Source of the DNA: an uncultured Lachnospiraceae bacterium
Lineage (GTDB): Bacteria > Bacillota > Clostridia > Lachnospirales > Lachnospiraceae
Direction: 5' to 3'
Assembly: GCA_902781655.1 (NCBI GenBank)
Contig: CACZJZ010000001.1
Coordinates: 174,898 to 238,897, forward strand
DNA: 64,000 nucleotides
The notes below the pieces were generated by a model. It saw only the letters and a program-made list of their open reading frames with translations, was not told the origin of the DNA and made no database searches. Shown in pieces: positions 35,349 through 43,849 of this stretch (position 1 is its first letter; every line of letters starts with the position of its first letter). Position numbers and translations under genes: made by a program.

Positions 35349-35975
35349 ATGGCAAATGGACGAATAACAGAAAAACAACAGCAAATTCTGGATTTTATGA
35401 AAAAAAGTATTCTTGAGACCGGATATCCACCGACCGTGCGTGAAATTTGCGATGCGGTCGGTCTGAAATCGACCTCTTCGGTTCATTCTCACCTGGAAAT
35501 ACTGGAAAAAAATGGATACATCCGCAGGGATCCCACCAAACCCCGTGCCATCGAAATCTGTGACAGTCAGTTTCAGTCCGTTCGAACAGAGACGGCATCC
35601 ATTCCCATCGTCGGCAATGTCGCCGCCGGTCAGCCAATTCTGGCAGAGCAGAATATCGAGGAATATTACCCGGTTCCGGTAGAATTTCTGCCCAGAGGCG
35701 CTGAGTGCTTTGCTCTCCATGTACGCGGTGAATCCATGATCAATGCCGGCATTCTAGATGGAGATCTGATCTTCGTCAGGAGCTGCCAGACTGCTGAAAA
35801 CGGAGATATTGTGGTGGCTCTCATTGACGATGCTGCGACAGTCAAACGCTTTTACCGCGAAAAGGACCATATCCGACTGCAGCCAGAAAACGATACAATG
35901 GACCCTATTCTTGTCGATTCCTGCGCGATCCTCGGCAAAGTATTCGGTGTATTCCGGTATTTGCGCCAATATTGA
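35349..35975 (+). CDS. lexA: LexA repressor
   Basis: The SOS repressor, 208 aa. It has an N-terminal winged-helix DNA-binding domain (residues 1-70; [20 protein letters not shown]), the self-cleavage site Ala93-Gly94, and the catalytic dyad Ser129 (GESMINAG) and Lys166 (ATVKRF). On RecA activation it cuts itself and frees SOS genes. The divergent LysM gene and its own promoter carry matching boxes. ATG 35349 is preceded by GAGGTG. Confidence 0.97.
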   Translation: MANGRITEKQQQILDFMKKSILETGYPPTVREICDAVGLKSTSSVHSHLEILEKNGYIRRDPTKPRAIEICDSQFQSVRTETASIPIVGNVAAGQPILAEQNIEEYYPVPVEFLPRGAECFALHVRGESMINAGILDGDLIFVRSCQTAENGDIVVALIDDAATVKRFYREKDHIRLQPENDTMDPILVDSCAILGKVFGVFRYLRQY

Positions 35976-35983
35976 TGATAATA

Positions 35984-36051
35984 GAAATGCCGATGGGTAC
36001 ATTTCCTTTTAAGATATATCCATTAAAAGGGAATACGCTCATCGGCATTTC
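35984..36051. repeat. long imperfect inverted repeat between convergent lexA and rsfS
   Basis: Arms of 29 nt (35984-36012 and 36023-36051) flank a 10-nt loop. They agree at 24 of 29 positions; the outer GAAATGCCGATG and inner CCTTTTAA parts are exact, and three of five mismatches allow G-U pairs. No long T tract follows on either strand. It may be a bidirectional transcript end or a small palindromic mobile element. Confidence 0.75.
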
Positions 36052-36096
36052 CATAGGGCCGTAGTAACAACCCACTCTCATCCTGAAATTTTCTGA

Positions 36097-36120
36097 ATTT
36101 GTCTCGCCATTTGTCTCGCC
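36097..36120. repeat. 12-bp exact tandem duplication
   Basis: ATTTGTCTCGCC occurs twice in direct succession (36097-36108, 36109-36120), between lexA and rsfS. Confidence 0.8.
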
Positions 36121-36155
36121 GTGCTGTTCAGGCAAGACTTGCTGCTCCGTACCGG

Positions 36156-36527
36156 TTATCCCTGCAGTGTTTCCGGATCCACTGCTTTGCCATCCCGCCA
36201 TATTTTCTCAAGATCATACAGCATCCTGTCTTCGGCATCGAACACATGTACAATTATTTCACCGAAGTCAAGAAGAATCCATTTTGCGGTTCCGTACCCC
36301 TCGATCTGCTTTGCCGGATGACCTGTCTGCCCCATTGCTTCTTCCACCGCATCACAGAGTGCCTGGTTCTGATGCTGACTGGTGCCATTTGCAATGATAA
36401 AGTAATCAGCAATGACACTGACCCCGCTGATATCAATGACCCGCACGTCTACTGCCTTATGATCCTCCAGGGCTTTTATCGCAATACCTGCCAGCTTTTC
36501 AGATTCTGTTCTGGTCTGTTCCGCCAT
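36156..36527 (-). CDS. rsfS: ribosome silencing factor RsfS
   Basis: RsfS binds uL14 and stops 30S and 50S joining when nutrients are low. The 123-aa protein fits the family: SEKLAGIAIKALEDHKAVDV, DISGVSVIADYFIIANGTS, EGYGTAKWILLDFGEIIVHVF. ATG 36527, with GGAGTG upstream, lies 1 nt after the yqeK stop; it closes the operon that starts at rplU. Confidence 0.94.
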   Translation of the reverse strand: MAEQTRTESEKLAGIAIKALEDHKAVDVRVIDISGVSVIADYFIIANGTSQHQNQALCDAVEEAMGQTGHPAKQIEGYGTAKWILLDFGEIIVHVFDAEDRMLYDLEKIWRDGKAVDPETLQG

Positions 36528-36528
36528 T

Positions 36529-37125
36529 TTATTCACTCCGCTCCTTTTCATGGATTTGTCTCACAAAATCATTGTACGTATCCCGGGTCGCCTCGTCAAT
36601 TGGTGTCCCAGCCGCTGTCAGATATTCCAGCGTGTCATGCAGGATCATCTCTATGGCCTTGTCCAGATCCTGAAAAGCCATGGCACGAATCTGTGGAAGC
36701 CTCTTCGCTGAGCTTCTCCCAGGTTCAATGTAATCTGCTGTAAATACAATTTTCTCAAGGAGGGTCATCCCGGGATGACCGGTAGTATGCCATTCAATGG
36801 CAGATAAAATATCCGGGTCTGAGACGTTATATTCCTGTTCTGCCAGAATTCGTCCCGCCTTGCTGTGAAGAAGTGCCGGATTGTTCTTTTCTGTCTCATG
36901 AAGGACAAAATTGCCGTTTCGACAGATCTTCATCATCTTGTCTGTGCTGATGCATTTTGCGCAATCATGCAGCAGCCCCGCCATCTCCGCCTTTTCCACC
37001 TCTGCGCCATATCGCATGGCAAGAGATGTCGCAGTATAAGCAACCCCAAGAGTATGAATAAACCGCTTATAATTCAGATTCTGTTCCAGGTTCCGTATGA
37101 TTTTTGTTCTGTCCCTGCTTTCCAT
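36529..37125 (-). CDS. yqeK: YqeK family HD-domain hydrolase (Ap4A hydrolase)
   Basis: A 198-aa HD-domain protein; characterised YqeK enzymes cut diadenosine tetraphosphate symmetrically to ADP. The motifs are H in RFIHTLGVAY, HD in LLHDCAK, IEWHTTGHPGM and FTADYIEPGR. It lies between nadD and rsfS as in most Firmicutes. Its first 59 nt overlap the end of nadD in a different frame. Confidence 0.93.
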   Translation of the reverse strand: MESRDRTKIIRNLEQNLNYKRFIHTLGVAYTATSLAMRYGAEVEKAEMAGLLHDCAKCISTDKMMKICRNGNFVLHETEKNNPALLHSKAGRILAEQEYNVSDPDILSAIEWHTTGHPGMTLLEKIVFTADYIEPGRSSAKRLPQIRAMAFQDLDKAIEMILHDTLEYLTAAGTPIDEATRDTYNDFVRQIHEKERSE

Positions 37126-37840
37126 ACTCTGTTGTCATTCCTCCCTGATACAGTCCGCGAATCCGGATGTACTGTGCAACCTCCGGCGGAATCAGATAGC
37201 GCACCGACTGCCCATTTCTTATTCGATTCCGGATTTCTGTAGAAGAAACCTGGATGTCCCGTGCCGGGAGAAAGGCTACCCTGGTACCGTAATCGCGTTC
37301 GATCTGTCTGGCAGCAGCAGTAAAAACCTTCGAGGAAACATCCTCCCCGCGCATAGCTGCCAGTATGGTACACACACGGAAAATGCGTTCGGGGTGGTAC
37401 CAGGTATGCATATGCGCCAGACTGTCTGCCCCGCACAGGAAATAAAAATCTGTGCCGGGTTCCTGCTTTGCCAGCTGCTCCATCGTCTCACAGGTATAGG
37501 TGAAACCGGCGCGGCGGATTTCCATATCAGAGACAGAGAAATTTGGATTGCTCTGTACAGCCAGCCTGGTCATGGCCAGACGGTCCTCAGGAGCAGATAC
37601 CGGCTCCGGCCGGCTATCCTTGAAGTATGAATGTCCGCTCGGCATAAAGCGCACCTCATCCAGGTGAAAGGTATCGAGCGCATTCTCTGCAAGAATCAGA
37701 TGCCCGATGTGGATCGGATCAAACGTTCCGCCCATAATGCCAACCCGCCGGGCACCCTCTTTTTCTGCAGTCAGAATATCCGGACTGCAGCATGATGTAT
37801 CATCCATTTTACACGGTACCGTCCTCTTTGCCGTTGTCAT
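37067..37840 (-). CDS. nadD: nicotinate-nucleotide adenylyltransferase
   Basis: NadD adenylates nicotinate mononucleotide in NAD synthesis. The nucleotidyltransferase motif GGTFDPIHIGHL starts near residue 37, after an unusual extension of about 30 residues. FLCGADSLAHMHTW and the SSTEIRNRI motif follow. The C-terminus runs about 25 residues past the usual end, producing the 59-nt overlap with yqeK. The ATG overlaps the yhbY stop (ATGA). A later start inside the extension is possible. Confidence 0.94.
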   Translation of the reverse strand: MTTAKRTVPCKMDDTSCCSPDILTAEKEGARRVGIMGGTFDPIHIGHLILAENALDTFHLDEVRFMPSGHSYFKDSRPEPVSAPEDRLAMTRLAVQSNPNFSVSDMEIRRAGFTYTCETMEQLAKQEPGTDFYFLCGADSLAHMHTWYHPERIFRVCTILAAMRGEDVSSKVFTAAARQIERDYGTRVAFLPARDIQVSSTEIRNRIRNGQSVRYLIPPEVAQYIRIRGLYQGGMTTEYGKQGQNKNHTEPGTESEL

Positions 37841-38133
37841 TCCGGCAGCTCGATTCTGGGATTGTCCCTGAACGGTTTATACAGAATAAATTTTCTTCCT
37901 ATTACCTTGACCAGTGTAGATCTCGTGCGCTCTGCCAGCATCTGTGCTGCATGCGCAGGATCATCGCTGACCGTTTTCAGCACGGTTCCCTTTACCAGCT
38001 CATGCGTATGGAAAACATCGCTGGCCGAAATGACAGCCTCCGGTGTGACGCCATCCTTTCCAATCTGAATGACAGGGTCCAGCGTGCTTGCCAGACTCAT
38101 CAGATAAGCTCTCTGCCTGCTGGTTAATGTCAT
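37837..38133 (-). CDS. yhbY: YhbY family RNA-binding protein
   Basis: A 98-aa single CRM-domain protein that associates with the 50S precursor. The GxxG-type loop is IGKDGVTPEAV; AERTRSTLVKVIGRKFILY is the conserved end. Encoded 12 nt after obgE. Confidence 0.93.
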   Translation of the reverse strand: MTLTSRQRAYLMSLASTLDPVIQIGKDGVTPEAVISASDVFHTHELVKGTVLKTVSDDPAHAAQMLAERTRSTLVKVIGRKFILYKPFRDNPRIELPE

Positions 38134-38145
38134 ATCCCTTCCTCC

Positions 38146-39450
38146 TCAGGAATCATAATATTCGAAAATGTGTCCATAGACACGGACGGTATCGCCATCC
38201 TGGATGCCAAGCTGCTTTAACTGATCGATAATTCCATTGTCCTTCATGAATTTCTGGAAGAACAGGAAGCCCTTCTCGGAATTCAAATTGGTATACCCAA
38301 GCATCCGTTCAATCTTGTCCCCTTCTACCACATATTCCTTCTCTTCTCTGTGATAGCAGACATGGAAGTCTCCTTCCTGCAGAACCAATTCTGTCTCTGG
38401 ATTATATTCCTGCTTGAACTGATCTGTCTGACGAGGCAGTTCTCTGAGCGAGGCGCTGACAGCATAGAGCAGCTCGCTGATTCCCTGTCTTGTCGCTGCC
38501 GAAATCGGATACACAGGAATTCCCTTCGGCTCGTATATCTTCCGGATGCGTTCCACAGGATTATCCTCCGGAGAGAGAGAAGGATCGATCAGATCAATTT
38601 TATTTGCCGCGATGATTTGTTTTTTGGTTGACAAATCAACGCGATACCTGGCAAGTTCCCGGTCGATTGCAGCAATGTCCTGAAGTGGATCACGTCCCTC
38701 CGAGCCAGATGCATCTACCACGTGAACCAGAAGTCTGCAGCGTTCAATATGCGCAAGAAATTCATCCCCAAGGCCGACACCTTCCGCAGCGCCTTCAATG
38801 AGTCCGGGAATATCTGCCATCACAAAGCCGCCTCCATCTGGCAGATCGACAACGCCAAGCATCGGTTGCAGCGTGGTGAAATGATAGTTCGCGATCCTGG
38901 GCTGTGCATTGCTTACCACGGACAGCAGTGTGGATTTTCCAACATTAGGAAACCCGACCAGGCCCACATCTGCTATGCATTTCAGCTCAAGGAGAAGATC
39001 AATCTCTCTGGACGGCTGACCGGGCTGAGCATATTTTGGCGCCTGCATCGTACTGGTAGCATAATGCCAGTTCCCCTTTCCTCCCCGTCCGCCTGTCAAC
39101 AGTACATAGCTATGGCATTTGCCAGACATATCCTGAATTATTTTCCCAGAGTCTGCGTCCCGTATCACAGTGCCCTCCGGGACCTTAAGAATCAGATCCT
39201 TTCCGCTGCGCCCTGTGCATTTCTTGCCGCCTCCCTCTTCTCCGTTCTGTGCATGATATTTGCGCTGATGTCGGAAATCCTCCAGCGTATTCAGACCGGT
39301 GTCCACTTCAAAAATAACGCTGCCGCCGTCTCCGCCGTCGCCTCCGTCCGGCCCGCCGGCCGGAACAAACTTTTCCCTGCGGAATGACACGTGGCCATCT
39401 CCGCCCTTTCCGCTGGCCACAGTAATCCGGGCTTTATCTGTAAATGCCAT
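38146..39450 (-). CDS. obgE: GTPase Obg
   Basis: A 434-aa essential GTPase acting in late 50S assembly and stress control. It has the glycine-rich Obg fold (residues 1-158; GGDGHVSFRREKFVPAGGPD), a G domain with P-loop GFPNVGKSTL, switch region DIPGLIEGA and NKID, and the C-terminal OCT domain. The ATG at 39450 with GAGGTGG upstream matches the family N-terminus (MAFTDKARITVASGKGG). A terminator-like hairpin separates it from rpmA. Confidence 0.97.
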   Translation of the reverse strand: MAFTDKARITVASGKGGDGHVSFRREKFVPAGGPDGGDGGDGGSVIFEVDTGLNTLEDFRHQRKYHAQNGEEGGGKKCTGRSGKDLILKVPEGTVIRDADSGKIIQDMSGKCHSYVLLTGGRGGKGNWHYATSTMQAPKYAQPGQPSREIDLLLELKCIADVGLVGFPNVGKSTLLSVVSNAQPRIANYHFTTLQPMLGVVDLPDGGGFVMADIPGLIEGAAEGVGLGDEFLAHIERCRLLVHVVDASGSEGRDPLQDIAAIDRELARYRVDLSTKKQIIAANKIDLIDPSLSPEDNPVERIRKIYEPKGIPVYPISAATRQGISELLYAVSASLRELPRQTDQFKQEYNPETELVLQEGDFHVCYHREEKEYVVEGDKIERMLGYTNLNSEKGFLFFQKFMKDNGIIDQLKQLGIQDGDTVRVYGHIFEYYDS

Positions 39451-39468
39451 GACCGTACCACCTCGTAT

Positions 39469-39501
39469 AAAAGAAAACCCCGGGCAGAAAACTGCCCGAG
39501 G
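39469..39501 (-). terminator. terminator/attenuator between rpmA and obgE
   Basis: On the minus strand CCTCGGGCAG, loop TTTT, CTGCCCGGGG, then TTTTCTTTT. It would cut transcription after the ribosomal-protein genes and lower expression of obgE and the genes behind it. Confidence 0.85.
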
Positions 39502-39520
39502 CACAAAACATCATCCCAGA

Positions 39521-39808
39521 TTACTGTGCATCTTGCGGATACACAGATGCTCTTGTTCTGTCCTTGCCGACCCGCTCATATTTCAGAACGCCGTCCACTT
39601 TGGCAAACAGAGTATCATCACCGCCGATTCCGACATTCACACCAGGGTGAATTTTGGTTCCGCGCTGCTTGTAAAGGATGTTTCCGGCCTTGACAAACTG
39701 GCCGTCTGCTCTCTTCGCACCAAGTCTCTTCGCATTGGAATCACGGCCGTTCTTGGTGGATCCGAGTCCCTTCTTATGGGCGAAGAATTGAAGGTCTAAA
39801 TTTAACAT
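39521..39808 (-). CDS. rpmA: 50S ribosomal protein L27 precursor
   Basis: L27 (bL27), 95 aa, located near the peptidyl-transferase centre. The N-terminus [14 protein letters not shown] carries the Firmicute extension that is removed after FFA by the protease Prp, encoded directly upstream. AAGGAGG precedes ATG 39808. It overlaps prp by 7 nt. Confidence 0.97.
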   Translation of the reverse strand: MLNLDLQFFAHKKGLGSTKNGRDSNAKRLGAKRADGQFVKAGNILYKQRGTKIHPGVNVGIGGDDTLFAKVDGVLKYERVGKDRTRASVYPQDAQ

Positions 39809-40143
39809 TTCTCTGCCTCCTTGATAACATAATCCAGATAGGTTCTTCCGTACTGTCCAATGATCCAATCCAGCCCGTGAATCATACATTCAATCAGATA
39901 CCCCGATTGTCTGGAAGGCTCCCCACGGAAGATCATCTCAAGATAACCTCCGTTGGCCTTATCAACATGAACAACAGGATTCTCATGGTTGAGGTCCTGA
40001 ATACAGTTCACGGTATTGATCACGAGTGCGGAAACACCAGCGCAAATAATATCCGATCCTGCCTCCGCATAATCGGCATGTCCGGTGCAGCGGAAGGAAC
40101 GATACTTTCCCAGGCTGTCCCGCTGGATCTCCACATGGATCAT
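39802..40143 (-). CDS. prp: ribosomal-processing cysteine protease Prp
   Basis: A 113-aa cysteine protease that cleaves the L27 N-terminal extension. The catalytic His is in [13 protein letters not shown] and the Cys in IICAGVSAL (about 12 residues apart). It lies between rplU and rpmA with overlapping ends on both sides, the standard position. Confidence 0.94.
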   Translation of the reverse strand: MIHVEIQRDSLGKYRSFRCTGHADYAEAGSDIICAGVSALVINTVNCIQDLNHENPVVHVDKANGGYLEMIFRGEPSRQSGYLIECMIHGLDWIIGQYGRTYLDYVIKEAEKC

Positions 40144-40445
40144 AAGCTGATCTTATCGATCTTGACAGCCGTATAAGCCTGTCTGTGCCCGTTCTTCTTA
40201 TGGCTGCCGGTCTTAGGCTTATACTTATATACGACTACCTTCTTCTCTTTTCCCTGTCCGAGCACAGTGCCAGTCACTGCTGCTCCTGCGACATCCGCCG
40301 CTACCTTGAGAGTCCCATCGTTCACCGCAAGAACCTGATCGAATGTGACTGCCTTTCCAGCCTCCACATCCAGCTTCTCTACCTTGATGATGTCGCCCTC
40401 GGAAACTTTGTACTGCTTCCCGCCGGTTGCAATAATCGCGTACAT
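40140..40445 (-). CDS. rplU: 50S ribosomal protein L21
   Basis: bL21, 101 aa, beginning [18 protein letters not shown] and ending in the basic [14 protein letters not shown] region typical of the family. First gene of the rplU-prp-rpmA operon. A strong AAAAGGAGG ribosome site precedes the ATG, and a structured leader of about 140 nt lies upstream. Confidence 0.97.
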   Translation of the reverse strand: MYAIIATGGKQYKVSEGDIIKVEKLDVEAGKAVTFDQVLAVNDGTLKVAADVAGAAVTGTVLGQGKEKKVVVYKYKPKTGSHKKNGHRQAYTAVKIDKISL

Positions 40446-40583
40446 TCTGGTACCTCCTTTTTATGAATACTCGCTGACTGCGGCGGTTTCCCTGTCAAAA
40501 TCAAGGAAACACTTCCGGGAAACTGCAGTACCGGACAGTTCCTGTCGGATCCCATGCCTAGTCATGCGGCACATACGATTTAT
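40446..40583 (-). promoter_or_regulatory. structured rplU leader with two competing pairings (L21-leader-like)
   Basis: In plus coordinates GTTTCCC (40486-40492) can pair with GGAAAC at 40505-40510 (6 bp). Alternatively the extended 40483-40492 can pair with 40517-40526 (10 bp with one G-U). The two are mutually exclusive. A further hairpin GACAG/CTGTC lies at 40534-40546. Leaders that bind L21 are known upstream of rplU in Firmicutes; whether this matches that class was not tested. Confidence 0.5.
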
Positions 40584-40612
40584 AAATTATCATTTTGCAG
40601 GTCTGCTGTCAA
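40584..40612 (-). promoter_or_regulatory. promoter of the rplU operon, inside the 3' end of rng
   Basis: Minus strand TTGACA (40612-40607) with TAATTT (40589-40584) at 17 nt, or GATAAT at 15 nt. Confidence 0.6.
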
Positions 40613-41813
40613 GCGGTTTCCACCATTCTTCCAGCGGTTTCCCGGTCTTTTTCCGTGTCAGCTCGGCCAGTCCAAGACCGGTAAAATCCACAAAGCTCAT
40701 CGGAAGAGGATCGAACTCACACAGCTGCCTGAGCTGTTTTCCGAGTAATTCCGTGTGCTCCGGATTCATATTGATAAAATCAATCAGAATCATCCCGGAA
40801 AGATTTCGCGCACGGATCTGGCTAAAAGCCTCCTCAGCAGCCTCCTGATTCACCGCAAAGCGAAGATCTTCCGCTTCACGGCCACGCCCCGCATGGGCTC
40901 CGCTCTTTCCGGAATTGACATCGATCGCACAGAGTGCTTCTGTCCTGTCGATCACGAGACAGGCGCCAGATTTCAGATAAACCCGGCGCTTTACCAGGTT
41001 CTCCAGACTGCCGGACAGGCCGCTTACTGTCAGATAAACTGCCCCGTTCGGGTCGGCATAAGTCCGATGCGGAATTCCCGCCTCGTTTGCCGCCTGTTCT
41101 GCCCTATTCATGGCATCTAAAGAGAGTCCGGATGCGGGATCAAGAATCATTTCCTCTACAGACAGATCCCGCAGTTTCAGAGAAACAGGAGACAGCTCCC
41201 GGTAGAGTATTGTTCCGGCAGTCCTCGTCTGCGCAGTCTGAAGAATACTGCGCAGTTTGCGCTGAAGGGAATCAATTTCTGTCAGCAGTGGCTCTGCTTC
41301 CTTCAACATACCGGCATGGGTTCGGATCATGATCCCGCACTGGTTCATAATTCCGGAGCTCTCGGCCTCATGGACCAGATTCCGGAGGCGGCCAGACTGT
41401 TCCCCTGACAGTTTGCGGGAAGTCTGCAGCCCATGTATCGAGTATCCCACCGCACTAAACTTTCCCGCCAGGGAGAGTCTGCCGGTGACACGATACGGCT
41501 TTGCGCCGGATGGCTCTGCAATAATTTGGACCGGCAGCAGGTCTCCCTGCACAAGACGTGCATCCGGATACAGAGTATCCTGCAGTGCCAGGTAAGCCGG
41601 TCCGCCACACTCCGCCTGTTCCTTCCCGGATGGCAATAATCGGATAAATGCTGCCTTCAGCGGCCTTGCAACATCCTGAACCTGACCGAGAATAATATCC
41701 CCTGGATGAAAGGGAACCGCATCCGCCTCCATAGGGAATACTTCCACAATCCTGCGCTGTTCAAACACCAGGCCGAGGTCCTGCCCTCCCGCGTGGGTGA
41801 TCAGTACCTTCAC
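40590..41813 (-). CDS. rng: ribonuclease G/E family protein
   Basis: A 407-aa endoribonuclease of the RNase E/G family, acting in rRNA and mRNA processing. The S1-like region occupies the N-terminus, and the catalytic metal-binding aspartates are in [11 protein letters not shown] and MILIDFINM. The zinc-link CPxCxG of RNase E/G is absent: the end reads [12 protein letters not shown]. That fits the shorter clostridial forms. GTG start at 41813 overlaps the hisIE stop (GTGA), so its translation is coupled to the histidine operon. Confidence 0.92.
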   Translation of the reverse strand: MKVLITHAGGQDLGLVFEQRRIVEVFPMEADAVPFHPGDIILGQVQDVARPLKAAFIRLLPSGKEQAECGGPAYLALQDTLYPDARLVQGDLLPVQIIAEPSGAKPYRVTGRLSLAGKFSAVGYSIHGLQTSRKLSGEQSGRLRNLVHEAESSGIMNQCGIMIRTHAGMLKEAEPLLTEIDSLQRKLRSILQTAQTRTAGTILYRELSPVSLKLRDLSVEEMILDPASGLSLDAMNRAEQAANEAGIPHRTYADPNGAVYLTVSGLSGSLENLVKRRVYLKSGACLVIDRTEALCAIDVNSGKSGAHAGRGREAEDLRFAVNQEAAEEAFSQIRARNLSGMILIDFINMNPEHTELLGKQLRQLCEFDPLPMSFVDFTGLGLAELTRKKTGKPLEEWWKPLDSRPAK

Positions 41814-43123
41814 TTCGTTTCCTCTCCGCTCTTCTGTTCGCGGCGAGCAAGCTCCTCCGTGATGTCTCTCCAGCTGACTCCGCGTTCCGCCATCAGCACC
41901 ATCATGTGATACAGAAAATCCGACATTTCATAGACAACATCTGTTTTATCCGGATTTTTGGATGCAATGATGATTTCGGATGCCTCCTCGCCGACTTTCT
42001 TCAAGATTTTGTCGATTCCCTTGTCGAATAGATAATTGGTATACGATCCGGTCCGAGGATGCTCCCTGCGATCAAGAATGACCTGGTAAACCGTCTCCAG
42101 CACAGTCTCCGGGTTGTTCTGCTGTGTCCCAAAGGTCAAATTCTCCCGGAAGAAGCAGGAATGATGCCCGGTATGGCAGGCCGCTCCTGTCTGATCGACG
42201 CGGGCTAGCAGCGTGTCAAAATCACAGTCCGCCCTCAGAGAACGCACATATTGATAATGCCCGCTTGTCTCTCCCTTCACCCAGAGTTCCTGCCTGCTTC
42301 TCGACCAGTAGGTCATCATGCCGGTCTGCACCGTACGCTGATAGGCTTCCTCATTCATATATGCCATCATCAGCACTTCTCCGGTCATATCCTCCTGAAC
42401 GACCACGGGAAGCAATCCGTCCGGTCCTGTTTTAAAATCGCTCCAGGAGTAGACAGGCAGATGCAGATCCACCGGAATTCCCTTTTCTGCACAGAGCTTC
42501 TTGATATCCAAAAGCTCACGCACATTTGTATTAATTGCATCGCCGGTGATTCCATCGATCGCTTCCGTCGACAACAATTCCAAAATTTTATCGAGGGATA
42601 CATCATGAATATGAATGATCACCGGAACACCTTCGATCTGGAGTGCGTTCCGCACAGAACTCTCACCGAGCAGAATCATCTCCTGCACATATGTCTGGAT
42701 CAGCGTCCGGTTTTCCTCGATCGCGTCGGTAGCCAGGCAGCAGGCTGCAATTCGATTCTTTCCGAATTTTTCCGAGACCTCGCGGGTGAGATCAATATTG
42801 TCCTGCCTGGAATAATTTAACGCCGCCATGGAGCAGCCCGCATAGATCAGCTTCTTCACATCCTCCATGCGCCGCACATGGCCACAGCCGATGACTGGAA
42901 CCCGTACAGCAGCGCAGATTGCCCGGATCATTTCTATGGCAGCATCGTGTTCCGCGTCTGTGTCGGACAGATCGAACACAAGCAGTCCGTCTGCATTGCC
43001 GGAAGCGTACTGCTGAGCAAGAACAGCGGGATCATCCGAGACGACCGTTTCATCTCTGAGCCCCTTCTGTGCGTGCCCTCTCCGGAGGTAAATGCATGGA
43101 ATAAATTTCTTTCTTTCAGTCAT
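41810..43123 (-). CDS. hisIE: HisI-HisE fusion with an extra N-terminal HisA/HisF-like domain
   Basis: A 437-aa three-part protein. Residues 1 to about 215 are a HisA/HisF-type TIM barrel with a recognisable first phosphate-binding loop ([20 protein letters not shown]). Its first catalytic Asp position is Tyr12 (IPCIYLRRG in place of IPCIDL). Residues about 225-335 are phosphoribosyl-AMP cyclohydrolase (HisI; zinc cysteines in [11 protein letters not shown]). The rest is phosphoribosyl-ATP diphosphatase (His[19 protein letters not shown]). HisI and HisE perform steps 3 and 2 of histidine synthesis and look complete; the barrel is probably inactive. ATG 43123 is chosen for AAGGGG 7 nt upstream. 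Confidence 0.92.
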   Translation of the reverse strand: MTERKKFIPCIYLRRGHAQKGLRDETVVSDDPAVLAQQYASGNADGLLVFDLSDTDAEHDAAIEMIRAICAAVRVPVIGCGHVRRMEDVKKLIYAGCSMAALNYSRQDNIDLTREVSEKFGKNRIAACCLATDAIEENRTLIQTYVQEMILLGESSVRNALQIEGVPVIIHIHDVSLDKILELLSTEAIDGITGDAINTNVRELLDIKKLCAEKGIPVDLHLPVYSWSDFKTGPDGLLPVVVQEDMTGEVLMMAYMNEEAYQRTVQTGMMTYWSRSRQELWVKGETSGHYQYVRSLRADCDFDTLLARVDQTGAACHTGHHSCFFRENLTFGTQQNNPETVLETVYQVILDRREHPRTGSYTNYLFDKGIDKILKKVGEEASEIIIASKNPDKTDVVYEMSDFLYHMMVLMAERGVSWRDITEELARREQKSGEETK

Positions 43124-43164
43124 ATTCATACCCCTTGCCGCGTATTTTATCGCTGCGCTTTATG

Positions 43165-43185
43165 TTGCCGCGTTCCTTGCGGCAC
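43165..43185 (-). promoter_or_regulatory. leader hairpin of the GTGCCGC family upstream of hisIE
   Basis: On the minus strand GTGCCGC, loop AAGGAAC, GCGGCAA: 6 bp stem, 7-nt loop, in the hisB-hisIE gap, 41 nt before the start. Loop nearly identical to that at miaA. Confidence 0.65.
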
Positions 43186-43253
43186 CCGGGAAAGAACTGT
43201 CAGGATGGAATTTCTCCCGGACCATAACATTGTTGCCGTCTTGTGCGCTTTTC

Positions 43254-43847
43254 TCAGGTCAGCGTTCCTTTTGTACTCAGAACATCCCTGATTCTGGGGT
43301 CCTTCTGTACAGCCATAGCCAGGGCCTTCGCGAAGCCCTTGAAAACAGCTTCAATCATGTGATGGCTGTTCGTACCGGACAGGATCCGTATGTGAAGATT
43401 CATTGCCGCAGCATAGGAGACGGCATAGAAAAATTCCCGCACCAGCTGTGTATCAAAATCTCCCACGGACGGCGTCGGGAAATCCGCTCCCTCCAAGACA
43501 AAATACGGTCTCCCGCACAGGTCCACCGCGACCATCACCAGCGCCTCATCCATTGGCAGAATAAAATATCCATACCGTGTCAGCCCCTTCTTGTCTCCGA
43601 CCGCTTCGGCAATCGCACGCCCCAGAACAATCCCGGTATCCTCTACACTGTGGTGCCCGTCCACCCGCAGATCTCCGTTGACCTTCAGCGTGAGATCAAA
43701 GAGACCGTGCCTCGCGAAGGCGTCCAGCATATGATCAAAAAAACCAATCCCTGTGTCGATCTGCGCTCTGCCGCTCCCGTCAAGTGCCAGCGTCATGTGG
43801 ATGTCAGTTTCGCCCGTCGTCCTGCGTATTTCTGCCCTGCGTTCCAT
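43254..43847 (-). CDS. hisB: imidazoleglycerol-phosphate dehydratase
   Basis: The 197-aa monofunctional HisB (step 6 of 8 proteins in the pathway). Metal-binding motifs are DHMLDAFARHG, HHSVEDTGI and the later SGTNSHHMIEA. No phosphatase domain is fused. It begins 2 nt after the hisD stop. Confidence 0.97.
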   Translation of the reverse strand: MERRAEIRRTTGETDIHMTLALDGSGRAQIDTGIGFFDHMLDAFARHGLFDLTLKVNGDLRVDGHHSVEDTGIVLGRAIAEAVGDKKGLTRYGYFILPMDEALVMVAVDLCGRPYFVLEGADFPTPSVGDFDTQLVREFFYAVSYAAAMNLHIRILSGTNSHHMIEAVFKGFAKALAMAVQKDPRIRDVLSTKGTLT

Positions 43848-43849
43848 CC

